A stretch of DNA of 36,193 nt from Candidatus Thermoplasmatota archaeon (GTDB lineage: Archaea > Thermoplasmatota > E2 > DHVEG-1): positions 1 to 36,193 of the forward strand of contig JARYMC010000004.1 of assembly GCA_029907305.1 (NCBI GenBank), given 5' to 3'. Both the position numbers and the translations under genes were made by a program. Below, piece after piece: positions 15,254 through 22,846 of the stretch. The first letter of the stretch is position 1. Each line of letters starts with the position of its first letter. The notes beneath the pieces were generated by a model that was given only the letters and a program-made list of their open reading frames with translations, had not been told where the DNA came from and searched no databases.

Positions 15254-16893
15254 TACCAATCAGGTAAAAAACTGTACTCAATAGGATCCCTAACACCAGT
15301 TTCTTTAAAACCCTTCAGCCTAAGCAAACAAGAATCACACCGACCACAGGCTTTATCACCACCAAGATAACAGGACCAGGTTTTTTCAAAAGGAACACCA
15401 AGCTCTAAACCTTTTTCAATTATCTCCTTCTTAGTCATATAAAGAAGCGGAGCCTCTATCCTAATAGGCCTACCCTCAACACCAGCTCTAGTCCCAAGTT
15501 TAGAAACCTTACGAAAAGCCTCAATATACTCAGGTCTACAATCAGGGTAACCACTTTGTGAAATAAACAACAATCCTTGATCACCTGCTAGAAGAGTGTG
15601 ATTTTTTTCTACTGTTAAATCATATAGCTCTTCTTTATTTTCAATCTCTTTTATTTTTTGAATGCGAACAAAACTAGTACCTAAAAATTTCGTTCTTCCA
15701 CTACCATAATGAACTCCTTTAATTTGCCCTTCGCTTTTTCCCCATAAAAATGTACATCGATATCCAAGACGATTTGCAATATACCAGAATTGTTGTAATA
15801 ATTCATTCGAAGATGTCCAAAAATTCCTTTCATTTATATTGCCATCACCTTTAACTAATGTCTCAAAAATTATTTTTAATGCTGAATTTGGTAAACTTAA
15901 AAAATGTGCAGGTAAATGTTTTTCATTTGCTTTTTTTCCCAATTTTTCACATTCTTTACGTAATTTTTTATTAAAAATTGTGATTTCATTACTAGAAATA
16001 TTTGGTTTATAGTGTAATTTTTTAGTGGTCTGAATAATTTCTTCAAAATATTTTTTATTTTTTTCAGGTGACTGATAAATTGCAATCCCGTTTATTCCAT
16101 GCAAGCAACCCTCTGTTACATACCAACTGATTAATCTTAAATAAGCTGGATTAAACCTATTATTTTTATTTTTTACATTTATTGCAGAACATGCAACTGG
16201 GAGATAGTCACCCACTTTTAATTCATTAGCTTCAACAATTTTTATGCAATCAAATTTAATACTTGGTTTATGTTTAGAAATTACATACTTTAACATATGA
16301 TGTTCAGGAGTACATCTTATTTTAATTCCATTTGCATTTATTTCTAATAACTTATCTCTCATCTTTTGCTTATATATACCAACAACAGGCTGCCAACTGA
16401 GTCCATCAATACCTACTGATAATACCTTATCGCCTTTTGCAATATCTTTTAAATCTTTGATTCCATCCTCAGTAAATATCTTGGTTGAACCTGGTAAACA
16501 ATAATCCATCGCAGTAGCACCAATAAACAAAGCATCAGCACCAATAGCCTCAGCATAAGACAAACCAACCGACAAAAAAACAGTGTTCCTACCAGGAACA
16601 TAAGTAGAAGGAATATCCTTACCTATATCCTTCAAATCCTGGTTTTTCGGAACATCCAAAGAAGTATCCATCAAAGAAGAACCACCAAACTTACTTAGAT
16701 CAACATCAAAAACAACATGCTTCTTCGCCTCAACAGCAGAAGCAATCATCTCAGCATGCCTAATCTCCTTTTCATGACGCTGCCCATAGTTAAAAGACAA
16801 ACAATAAACATCGTAACCACTTTTCTTAGCCAGAAAAGCAGTCACACAAGAATCAATACCACCGGATATCAAACAAACCGCTTTTTTAACCAT
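15250..16893 (-). CDS. queC: 7-cyano-7-deazaguanine (preQ0) synthase QueC, intein-interrupted
   Basis: The 547-residue precursor splices to a QueC of about 232 residues, the usual length. The N-extein has the PP-loop SGGIDS (residues 10-15), YGQRHEKEIRHA and PGRNTVFLS. The C-extein has SGYPDCRPEYIEAF, the TKKEII helix and the zinc-binding cysteines of CYLGGDKACGRCDSC. QueC converts 7-carboxy-7-deazaguanine to preQ0 with ATP and ammonia; in archaea preQ0 becomes archaeosine in tRNA. The ATG at 16893 is chosen over that at 16908 because GGGGGTG is correctly spaced (6 nt) before it and MVKKAVCLIS is the normal family start. It is the last gene of the operon, 16 nt after queD. The intein (15556-16500) lies between Tyr131 and the Ser of SGYPDC. 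Confidence 0.92.
   Translation of the reverse strand: MVKKAVCLISGGIDSCVTAFLAKKSGYDVYCLSFNYGQRHEKEIRHAEMIASAVEAKKHVVFDVDLSKFGGSSLMDTSLDVPKNQDLKDIGKDIPSTYVPGRNTVFLSVGLSYAEAIGADALFIGATAMDYCLPGSTKIFTEDGIKDLKDIAKGDKVLSVGIDGLSWQPVVGIYKQKMRDKLLEINANGIKIRCTPEHHMLKYVISKHKPSIKFDCIKIVEANELKVGDYLPVACSAINVKNKNNRFNPAYLRLISWYVTEGCLHGINGIAIYQSPEKNKKYFEEIIQTTKKLHYKPNISSNEITIFNKKLRKECEKLGKKANEKHLPAHFLSLPNSALKIIFETLVKGDGNINERNFWTSSNELLQQFWYIANRLGYRCTFLWGKSEGQIKGVHYGSGRTKFLGTSFVRIQKIKEIENKEELYDLTVEKNHTLLAGDQGLLFISQSGYPDCRPEYIEAFRKVSKLGTRAGVEGRPIRIEAPLLYMTKKEIIEKGLELGVPFEKTWSCYLGGDKACGRCDSCLLRLKGFKETGVRDPIEYSFLPDWY
15556..16500 (-). other. Intein with LAGLIDADG endonuclease inside queC
   Basis: A 315-residue in-frame insertion starting CLPGSTKIFTEDGIKDL (Cys1 plus Hint block A), with block B TPEHHM, two LAGLIDADG-type motifs (LRLISWYVTEG with an acidic Glu, and IIFETLVKGDG with an acidic Asp), then block F LYDLTVEKNHTLLAG and the C-terminus GLLFISQ before Ser of the C-extein. 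The canonical penultimate His and terminal Asn are Ser and Gln here. Gln-ending inteins are known to splice, but this pair is unusual. Removing the segment gives an uninterrupted QueC sequence (ATAMDY joined to SGYPDC). The endonuclease motifs look intact, so homing may still be active. Confidence 0.92.
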
Positions 16894-16909
16894 AACAAAC
16901 ACCCCCATT

Positions 16910-17401
16910 CTATTTAAATAATTTAACTAAACGAGCACCCTGCCCAAATCCTTCATCAACACCAATTTCAATACTTTCAATATTTTTTGGTATATCAATA
17001 TTTTTCTGCAGTTTATCTAAAACATAACCTGCGAGATTCTCAGCCGTCGTCGAACCAACAGGTAGAAAAACACAATCAACCAAAGGAAAAACATATTTTT
17101 TACCAAGAAAAGATATCCTAACAGAACTATTATCTTTCTCGATTTTCACATTAGTGTTTTTCTCAGGAATCAAAACCTTATGATCAAGCTCATCAGTAAT
17201 CTGTTTAAGAATATCCTTCAGTAAAGAAAAATCCATTATTATACCATTCTTATCACATTTACCATTTACTTTCGCGTGAACAGCATAAGTATGACCATGT
17301 AATCGCCCACATTTTTCGTACTCAGGTATTATATGCGCAGATGAAAAACGCAGGTTAGATTTCCAACCATCGATATAGATATATGTGCTCATAACCATCA
17401 T
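16910..17401 (-). CDS. queD: 6-carboxytetrahydropterin synthase QueD
   Basis: The 163-residue protein belongs to the 6-pyruvoyltetrahydropterin synthase family: zinc ligands His23 (FSSAHII), His35 and His37 in CGRLHGHTY with the catalytic Cys31, and a C-terminal Glu in IEIGVDEGFGQGARLV. QueD makes 6-carboxytetrahydropterin from dihydroneopterin triphosphate, two steps before QueC, so the two serve the same archaeosine route; QueE is not in the window. The ATG at 17401 overlaps the iscU stop (ATGA), which indicates translational coupling. A second in-frame ATG directly follows. This is the only gene between the two intein-bearing genes and has no intein. Confidence 0.9.
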   Translation of the reverse strand: MMVMSTYIYIDGWKSNLRFSSAHIIPEYEKCGRLHGHTYAVHAKVNGKCDKNGIIMDFSLLKDILKQITDELDHKVLIPEKNTNVKIEKDNSSVRISFLGKKYVFPLVDCVFLPVGSTTAENLAGYVLDKLQKNIDIPKNIESIEIGVDEGFGQGARLVKLFK

Positions 17402-18846
17402 TTTTTTTGTTTACTTCTATAGTCTTTTATCGCTTCACGTAAAGCATCAGCCGCCAGGTTTGAACAATGCATCTTAACCGCTGGTAACCCACCAAGCTCA
17501 TTTGCTACATCATCACGGGTTATCTTAAGTGCTTCATCAATGGTTTTGCCTTTGACCATCTCTGTTAGAACACTACTTGTGGCAATTGCGGCCGTGCAGT
17601 TATGAACCGCAAAGCCCCTTACAAGATAAGAATGATCATTAGAAGCAACTTCAAAATTATAGACCTGCCCTTTATATCTTATTTCTTCTATCTTCCGTAT
17701 TGGAACTAAAAAATACTTATCTTTCCTTTTAACAAAACTATTGTTTTTATTAATTTTAAATGACAGATGATATTGATCAACTCCTCTGATTATCTGCCCT
17801 TCCAGTTTATGTGTTTTTCTTTTAATCTTACTAATTGATGCAAATATCCCATTTCTTGCTAAAATCTGCTGCATTTGAATCGCAAGCGTTTTTGATGTTG
17901 TATCAATTCTGTAAGTTTCTGAATCTCCGGCTCTTCTTTTGTACTTGTTACCATCCCCCTTGAAATAACTCAAAAATATATTCCATTGTTTTTTTGGTGG
18001 AAGCTTCATAACTTCCTCAGACATTCTTTTGTTTTTTGCTAAACTACCACCATGTTCTTTCAGTGATCTCACAAGTTTTCTTGAACAAACATAAACCTCT
18101 GCGACACTTTTTCTTATCCTCATCTTTACATTTTTTCCAGTAACCTTCAAAATAAGAGTTTTGAGCTCATTGATATTTTCTTTCTCATTTTTATTAAATG
18201 CAAAAGCAACGACACTCCCTTTCGCTGTAAAATATCCTTCAGATAAATAATAACCAAGAAGTTTAAGATAATCTTCTGATAGAACAGGATTGTCTTCTGT
18301 AGAATTTAATGGAATAAACACCAAATAGTCTCCTGCGGAAAGATTATGTGCATCAACATAGTAAGGATCAGTAGTTGATAGTTCCTTTTTATTTAATCTA
18401 AGCCAATTGCATTTAGAATTTGATATTTGTGATTTTTTCATCCATTGCCTTTTTATAGCAAGTACAGGATGATTTGGAGTAAGCATAAATGAATTATATG
18501 GTGATACAAAAGGTACAATATTTAGTAATTTGCCATCATATTCCCTTGAATATCTCTTTTTAATGTCAACTCGATTTCCAAAGCTATTAATTAAATCTAC
18601 AGGTTGTTCTGAAACTTTTTTCCAAGAACCATCTTTTAACATAACTTCTTCGTTATGCGGTACGCATCCAAATGTTTTAAATTTTATATCAACAATCTTT
18701 TCATCCTTAACCTTTATGTAAATAGCCATAACATCCCCACAAACAGGGTTGCCTACTTTACCATAACCATCAGGGTTCTTGATCTCACCCATGTTACGGG
18801 GGTTACGGAAATGATCCATCACCTTCTCAGTATACATATCGTTCAT
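17398..18846 (-). CDS. iscU: IscU-type Fe-S cluster scaffold, intein-interrupted
   Basis: The 482-residue precursor splices to a 126-residue IscU/NifU_N scaffold. The N-extein reads MYTEKVMDHFRNPRNMGEI, then GNPVCGDVM (Cys36, Asp38) and IKFKTFG. The C-extein reads CTAAIATSSVLTEMVKGK and VKMHCSNLA. The three cysteines are the cluster ligands; the middle one is the first C-extein residue, so it is also the splicing nucleophile. IscU assembles clusters with sulfur from IscS, whose gene ends 12 nt upstream. The NadA encoded earlier in the operon is a [4Fe-4S] enzyme and a likely client. The ATG at 18846 is used; one at 18837 (MYTEKV) is also plausible. Confidence 0.93.
   Translation of the reverse strand: MNDMYTEKVMDHFRNPRNMGEIKNPDGYGKVGNPVCGDVMAIYIKVKDEKIVDIKFKTFGCVPHNEEVMLKDGSWKKVSEQPVDLINSFGNRVDIKKRYSREYDGKLLNIVPFVSPYNSFMLTPNHPVLAIKRQWMKKSQISNSKCNWLRLNKKELSTTDPYYVDAHNLSAGDYLVFIPLNSTEDNPVLSEDYLKLLGYYLSEGYFTAKGSVVAFAFNKNEKENINELKTLILKVTGKNVKMRIRKSVAEVYVCSRKLVRSLKEHGGSLAKNKRMSEEVMKLPPKKQWNIFLSYFKGDGNKYKRRAGDSETYRIDTTSKTLAIQMQQILARNGIFASISKIKRKTHKLEGQIIRGVDQYHLSFKINKNNSFVKRKDKYFLVPIRKIEEIRYKGQVYNFEVASNDHSYLVRGFAVHNCTAAIATSSVLTEMVKGKTIDEALKITRDDVANELGGLPAVKMHCSNLAADALREAIKDYRSKQKK
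17599..18666 (-). other. Intein with LAGLIDADG endonuclease inside iscU
   Basis: A 356-residue in-frame insertion at residues 61-416. It begins CVPHNEEVMLKDGSWKKV (Cys1, block A), has block B TPNHPV (123-128), two LAGLIDADG-type motifs (YLKLLGYYLSEGYF, 193-206; IFLSYFKGDGN, 290-300), block F YNFEVASNDHSYLV and the canonical end VHN followed by Cys. The acidic residues of both endonuclease motifs (Glu, Asp) are present, so it appears full length and potentially mobile. The insertion point is the KTFG/C junction, the most conserved cluster-ligand position of IscU. Confidence 0.95.
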
Positions 18847-18858
18847 CTAAAAAACAAC

Positions 18859-20028
18859 CTACCTGTTCCAAAGCGGGGACATATTCCTAAGTTTTTGAAC
18901 AATCTCTGGTAAAACCTTGCAAACATACTCGACCTCTTCTTTTGTGCTAGATCTACCAAGTGATAATCTAATAGAACCATGTGCCTCCTCAGGTTTAAGC
19001 CCTAACCCTAGGAGTACATGTGATGGCTGTAGCTTCTTTGAGGAACAAGCAGAACCAGTAGCAGCAGCAACACCTTTGTCATCAAGCATGAGATTCAACG
19101 ACTCACCCTCAATAGCAAAGAAACGGAAATGAGCATTGTTAACCAAACGTTTTTCAGGATGACCATTAAGAAAACTCTCCTCGATTTCCAAAACATTCTT
19201 AATCAAAGTATCCCTAAGTTTTTTCATATGTTCTGTGTCTTTGTCAAAACGTTCCTTGCCAAGCTCACATGCTTTACCAAGACCAACAATACCAGGGGTA
19301 TTCAACGTACTGCTCCTAAAACCCTTTTCATGTCCACCACCATGAGCTAGCGGCTCCAGTTTAACCCCTTTCCTAACATAAAGAGCACCAACTCCTTTTG
19401 GGCCATAAATCTTATGAGATGAAATTGACAACAAATCAATATTTAACCTGTTTACATCAATTGGAACCTTACCCACTGCTTGAACAGCATCTGTATGCAA
19501 CAAAACACCATGTTTTTTTGTTATTTTACCGATCTCCTCAATAGGCTCTATAGTACCTATCTCGTTGTTAGCAAACATTATCGTAACAAGAAAAGTATCC
19601 TCAGAAATAGATTCTTCCAACTCTTTTGGGTTTATAAAACCGTATTTATCAACTGGTAAAAACTTTACATTAAAACCCTGTTTCTCTAGATGTTTACAGG
19701 TTTCAAGAACAGCAGGATGCTCTATACAACAGGTTATTATATTGTAGCCTTTTCCACCACGTTTATTCTTATTTAGATAAGCAACACCTTTTATCGCAAG
19801 GTTATCAGACTCAGTGCCACCAGAAGTAAAAATGATTTCCTCAGGGCTACAACCTATTAAATCTGAAACCTGGTTTCTAGCGTTTTCAACAGCCTTATCA
19901 GCTTCTCTGCCAAAGAAATGTATGCTAGCCGGGTTCCCATAGTTTTTTTGGAAAAAAGGCATCATCTCTTTTAAAACCTCATCGTCAACAGGAGTAGTTG
20001 ATGCATAGTCCATATATATTCTTTTCAT
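18859..20028 (-). CDS. iscS: Cysteine desulfurase IscS/NifS
   Basis: The 389-residue PLP enzyme has the family start IYMDYASTTPVD, the CIEHPAVLET segment with His104, HTDAVQAVGK, the PLP-binding Lys206 in SSHKIYGPKG, and the sulfur-accepting Cys328 in a loop TGSACSS. It removes sulfur from cysteine for Fe-S assembly on IscU, and probably serves other thiolation reactions. It begins 3 nt after the nadA stop and ends 12 nt before iscU. The iscS-nadA link is known in other prokaryotes, where a NifS-like protein supports NadA maturation. The Cys loop is that of IscS/NifS rather than SufS. Confidence 0.93.
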   Translation of the reverse strand: MKRIYMDYASTTPVDDEVLKEMMPFFQKNYGNPASIHFFGREADKAVENARNQVSDLIGCSPEEIIFTSGGTESDNLAIKGVAYLNKNKRGGKGYNIITCCIEHPAVLETCKHLEKQGFNVKFLPVDKYGFINPKELEESISEDTFLVTIMFANNEIGTIEPIEEIGKITKKHGVLLHTDAVQAVGKVPIDVNRLNIDLLSISSHKIYGPKGVGALYVRKGVKLEPLAHGGGHEKGFRSSTLNTPGIVGLGKACELGKERFDKDTEHMKKLRDTLIKNVLEIEESFLNGHPEKRLVNNAHFRFFAIEGESLNLMLDDKGVAAATGSACSSKKLQPSHVLLGLGLKPEEAHGSIRLSLGRSSTKEEVEYVCKVLPEIVQKLRNMSPLWNR

Positions 20029-20031
20029 TTT

Positions 20032-20949
20032 TTAGTCACCCCGCCCAGCATCCATCATACGCTGAAGAGGCAATTTAGCCTCCTCCATAATATCAGATGG
20101 TAGTTTAACCTCTGGTTCTAAGGTTATAAGACTATTTAAGATTTTTTCTAAATCAATCTTCTTCATATTAGGACAAACAGCTGACTCAACTGGATAAAAC
20201 TCTTTACCAGGGTTCTCTTTTTTCAACCTATAACAAAGACCTTTTTCAGTACCAATAATAAACTCTTTTACCCTGGATTCCCTAACATGATTAACCATAC
20301 CATTTGTTGAAAGCGCCTTGTCAGCAATGTCTATAACCTCCAATCTACACTCAGGGTGAACAAGAACCTCAGCACCAGGATGCTTCTTTTTCAAACCTAG
20401 GATATCCTCTTTAGTTATGTTATGATGAGTACGGCAGATACCAGGCCATAGTATCATCTTTTTCTCTGGAACGAAACGCTGGATATAAGAACCAAGGTTT
20501 ATATCAGGTACAAAAATAACTTTTTTAGAAGAAATACTTTTCACAATTTTTACACCATTCGCAGAAGTACAACAAATATCAGCCAATGCCTTAACCTCAG
20601 CAGTGGTGTTAATGTACGCCACAACCTCAGCATCAGGATGATCTTTAATCAAACATCTGAGAGCCTCTGCATCAACCATAGCAGCCATAGGGCAAGTAGC
20701 ATCTTTAACAGGGAGAACAACTTTTTTCTCGGGGTTGAGGATCTTCGCTGACTCTGCCATGAAATCAACACCACAGAAAACAATGTTTTTCGCATCAGTC
20801 TTAGTTGCCTTAAGAGACAAATCCAGTGAGTCACCAACAAAATCAGCTATATCTTGGACTTCTGGTATCTGGTAGTTATGAGCGAGAATAACAGCTTTTT
20901 TCTTTTTTCTCAAATCATTTATCCTGCTGATAACACTGTTTTTATCCAT
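20032..20949 (-). CDS. nadA: Quinolinate synthase NadA
   Basis: The 305-residue protein has the family order: ILAHNYQIPEVQDIADFVGDSL, FCGVDFMAESAKIL, TCPMAAMVDAE, the CCTSANGVKI segment, FVPDINLG, WPGICRTHHN, HPECRLEV and CPNMKKI. Three of these cysteines hold the catalytic [4Fe-4S] cluster. NadA condenses iminoaspartate with dihydroxyacetone phosphate to quinolinate, the NAD precursor; NadB and NadC partners are not in the window. It is first in the operon, whose promoter lies in 20950-21042 (TATA-like GTAAATATAAAAAG on the minus strand at 21029-21042), giving a leader of about 60 nt. I saw no convincing riboswitch in that leader. Confidence 0.95.
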   Translation of the reverse strand: MDKNSVISRINDLRKKKKAVILAHNYQIPEVQDIADFVGDSLDLSLKATKTDAKNIVFCGVDFMAESAKILNPEKKVVLPVKDATCPMAAMVDAEALRCLIKDHPDAEVVAYINTTAEVKALADICCTSANGVKIVKSISSKKVIFVPDINLGSYIQRFVPEKKMILWPGICRTHHNITKEDILGLKKKHPGAEVLVHPECRLEVIDIADKALSTNGMVNHVRESRVKEFIIGTEKGLCYRLKKENPGKEFYPVESAVCPNMKKIDLEKILNSLITLEPEVKLPSDIMEEAKLPLQRMMDAGRGD

Positions 20950-21033
20950 AAGATGCGAAACCTACTACGTTTTTTTTCCTGCCCCCAATATACAGATACC
21001 TAAGATAAATCTTGTTGTAACACCACCACTTTT

Positions 21034-21072
21034 TATATTTACCAAACATATATATCTATGATAGTAAATATA
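21034..21072. promoter_or_regulatory. Divergent promoter pair: mirrored GTAAATATA elements
   Basis: GTAAATATA occurs on the minus strand at 21034-21042 and on the plus strand at 21064-21072, forming a perfect 9-bp inverted repeat with a 21-bp spacer. Each copy points outward, towards nadA and towards the gene at 21094. They can be read as two identical TATA boxes (the plus copy lies 22-30 nt before the ATG at 21094) or as one operator for the divergent pair. Confidence 0.5.
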
Positions 21073-21093
21073 CCATTTAGGATGGAATGAGTT

Positions 21094-21519
21094 ATGGATG
21101 TAGTTTCGTTGATAATAGGTTTTGTGATAGGGGTAGTATTTCTAGGAATAGCAATAGAGATAGGAACAAAAAAAACAACAAGGTCACAACCAGCATCTAA
21201 ACCAACAAAAAGCTGGCACATATCAGAGATAACAAACCCAAAAATCATGGCAGAATACCTAGGCGATATAGAAATACCAAAAGACTCCAAAGTTATTGTT
21301 AATAAATACAAAGACAAAAAGATGCTCGCTGGTTTAAATGTTAAATCAAACCCTGATCTAAAAGGCAACTTCATAATAGGAAACGACAGAGCACTTATTC
21401 TCGCAGGCCCAGTGAAAAAAGACGAGATAGGCATTTGGACTGTTGAAAAAGAGATAGTCGAAAAACTAAACGATGAATTTAATCAACTTTGGGCAGAAGG
21501 AACAGACCTAGAAGACTGA
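21094..21519 (+). CDS. Small membrane-anchored protein of unknown function
   Basis: The 141-residue protein has one N-terminal transmembrane helix (VVSLIIGFVIGVVFLGIAIEIG, residues 3-24), a short basic/Ser/Pro linker and a soluble mixed alpha/beta domain (about 40-135) with IPKDSKVIVNKY, NFIIGNDRALILAG and WTVEKEIVEKLNDEFNQLW. The family is not recognised. The start-side sequence has GGATGGAATGAG before the ATG. It is 7 nt upstream of the deaminase gene, so the two are probably co-transcribed, and it is divergent from nadA. The soluble domain is probably cytoplasmic, given the Lys/Arg-rich segment (TKKTTRSQ) directly after the helix. Confidence 0.75.
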   Translation: MDVVSLIIGFVIGVVFLGIAIEIGTKKTTRSQPASKPTKSWHISEITNPKIMAEYLGDIEIPKDSKVIVNKYKDKKMLAGLNVKSNPDLKGNFIIGNDRALILAGPVKKDEIGIWTVEKEIVEKLNDEFNQLWAEGTDLED

Positions 21520-21526
21520 GGATCAC

Positions 21527-22816
21527 ATGAGTATTCTCATAAAAAACACTTCTATAATCACCCAAAACAAAAAAAAACAAAAGATCATGGGTGACCTCTA
21601 TATAGAAGATAAAGAAATCACCCAGATTTCTAAAAAAAACATTAATGTAGAAGCTGATTACAAAATAGATGGTAGAAACAAACTTGTTTTACCAGGTCTT
21701 ATAAACACGCATACACACATACCAATGACACTCTTACGCGGCTACGGAGACGACATGATACTAAGCAGATGGCTTAAGGAGAGGATATGGCCTATTGAGG
21801 CTAAACTAAACCCTAGATCCATAGAGATAGGAACACGACTAGGTTTGTTGGAGATGATAAGCTCTGGTACAACCACTTATCTAGACATGTATTTTTTTGA
21901 GGACACCATAGGAAAAACAACTGAGGAAACTGGTCTGAGAGGCTTCCTAGGTTTCCCAATGCTGGATCTTGGTACACCAGAGTTTTCCTCGGATCAGTTT
22001 TTCCCTGAGTGTGAAAAATTCATAAAAAGATGGAGGAACAACGATCTTATAAAACCTGTTATAGCACCACATGCAACATACACGTGTGGACCAGAAAACC
22101 TAGAGAAAATAAGGGATTTATCAGATAAATATGATGTCTTGATTCATACCCACTGTGCTGAAACAAGAGAAGAGGTATATGATCTGCAAAAAAAATATGG
22201 TGTTAGACCTGTTGAGCAACTAAAAAAACATGGCTTGTTATGCGAAAACATGGTGCTAGCGCATTGTGGCTGGATAACAAAAAACGAGATAATTGATATA
22301 AAAAACGGTGGCTCAAAGGTTTCACACTGCCCGGTTAGCAACATGAAGATAGCAACTGGTGGTTTCGCCCCTATACCTGAGCTGATTCAATCTGATGTAG
22401 TTGTGGGTCTTGGTACAGATGGTGCAGCAAGCAATAATGTATTAGATATGTTTGACACGATGAAGTTCTGTGCTCTTATGCATAAACAGCATAGATGGGA
22501 CCCTGGTGTGTTGCCTGCGCAAACTGTTTTTGATTTCGCTACAATTGGTGGAGCAAGATGCTTGAAGATGGAAAAAAATATTGGTTCAATTGAGGTAGGA
22601 AAAAAAGCTGATATAATAATTATTGATTTAAACAAACCACATCTCACACCAAAACATGATCTTGTGTCACACCTAGTTTATGCTATGCGGGGAAATGATG
22701 TTTCTACAACCATAGTGAATGGTAAACCATTAATGCTAGACAAAGAGTTTTTGACTATTGATTACGAGAAAACAATTGAAGACGCTGAGAGATGCGCTAA
22801 AGAGTTAACTAGTTAA
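21527..22816 (+). CDS. dadD: 5'-deoxyadenosine / S-adenosylhomocysteine deaminase (amidohydrolase)
   Basis: The 429-residue amidohydrolase has metal-binding His62 and His64 (GLINTHTHIPMTLLRG), then WLKERIWPIEAKL, the HTHCAETREEV segment, AHCGWI, HCPVSNMKIATGG and the catalytic Asp in GLGTDGAASNN, followed by LGTIE-like GSIEVGKKADIIIIDL. The MTA/SAH deaminase family removes the amino group from adenosine derivatives. In archaea this recycles 5'-deoxyadenosine from radical SAM reactions and SAH from methylation, so SAH, MTA or 5'-deoxyadenosine could each be the substrate. GAGGATCAC precedes the ATG. It follows the small membrane-protein gene by 7 nt. Confidence 0.88.
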   Translation: MSILIKNTSIITQNKKKQKIMGDLYIEDKEITQISKKNINVEADYKIDGRNKLVLPGLINTHTHIPMTLLRGYGDDMILSRWLKERIWPIEAKLNPRSIEIGTRLGLLEMISSGTTTYLDMYFFEDTIGKTTEETGLRGFLGFPMLDLGTPEFSSDQFFPECEKFIKRWRNNDLIKPVIAPHATYTCGPENLEKIRDLSDKYDVLIHTHCAETREEVYDLQKKYGVRPVEQLKKHGLLCENMVLAHCGWITKNEIIDIKNGGSKVSHCPVSNMKIATGGFAPIPELIQSDVVVGLGTDGAASNNVLDMFDTMKFCALMHKQHRWDPGVLPAQTVFDFATIGGARCLKMEKNIGSIEVGKKADIIIIDLNKPHLTPKHDLVSHLVYAMRGNDVSTTIVNGKPLMLDKEFLTIDYEKTIEDAERCAKELTS

Positions 22817-22846
22817 ATAGAACAAGGTTTTCTGGATGCAAATAAT

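Noticed and set aside
20950-21012. Possible riboswitch in the nadA operon leader
   Set aside because: Only a short AAGAT/ATCTT hairpin and a GGGGGCAGG run are visible; no preQ1, NAD or other riboswitch core could be matched.
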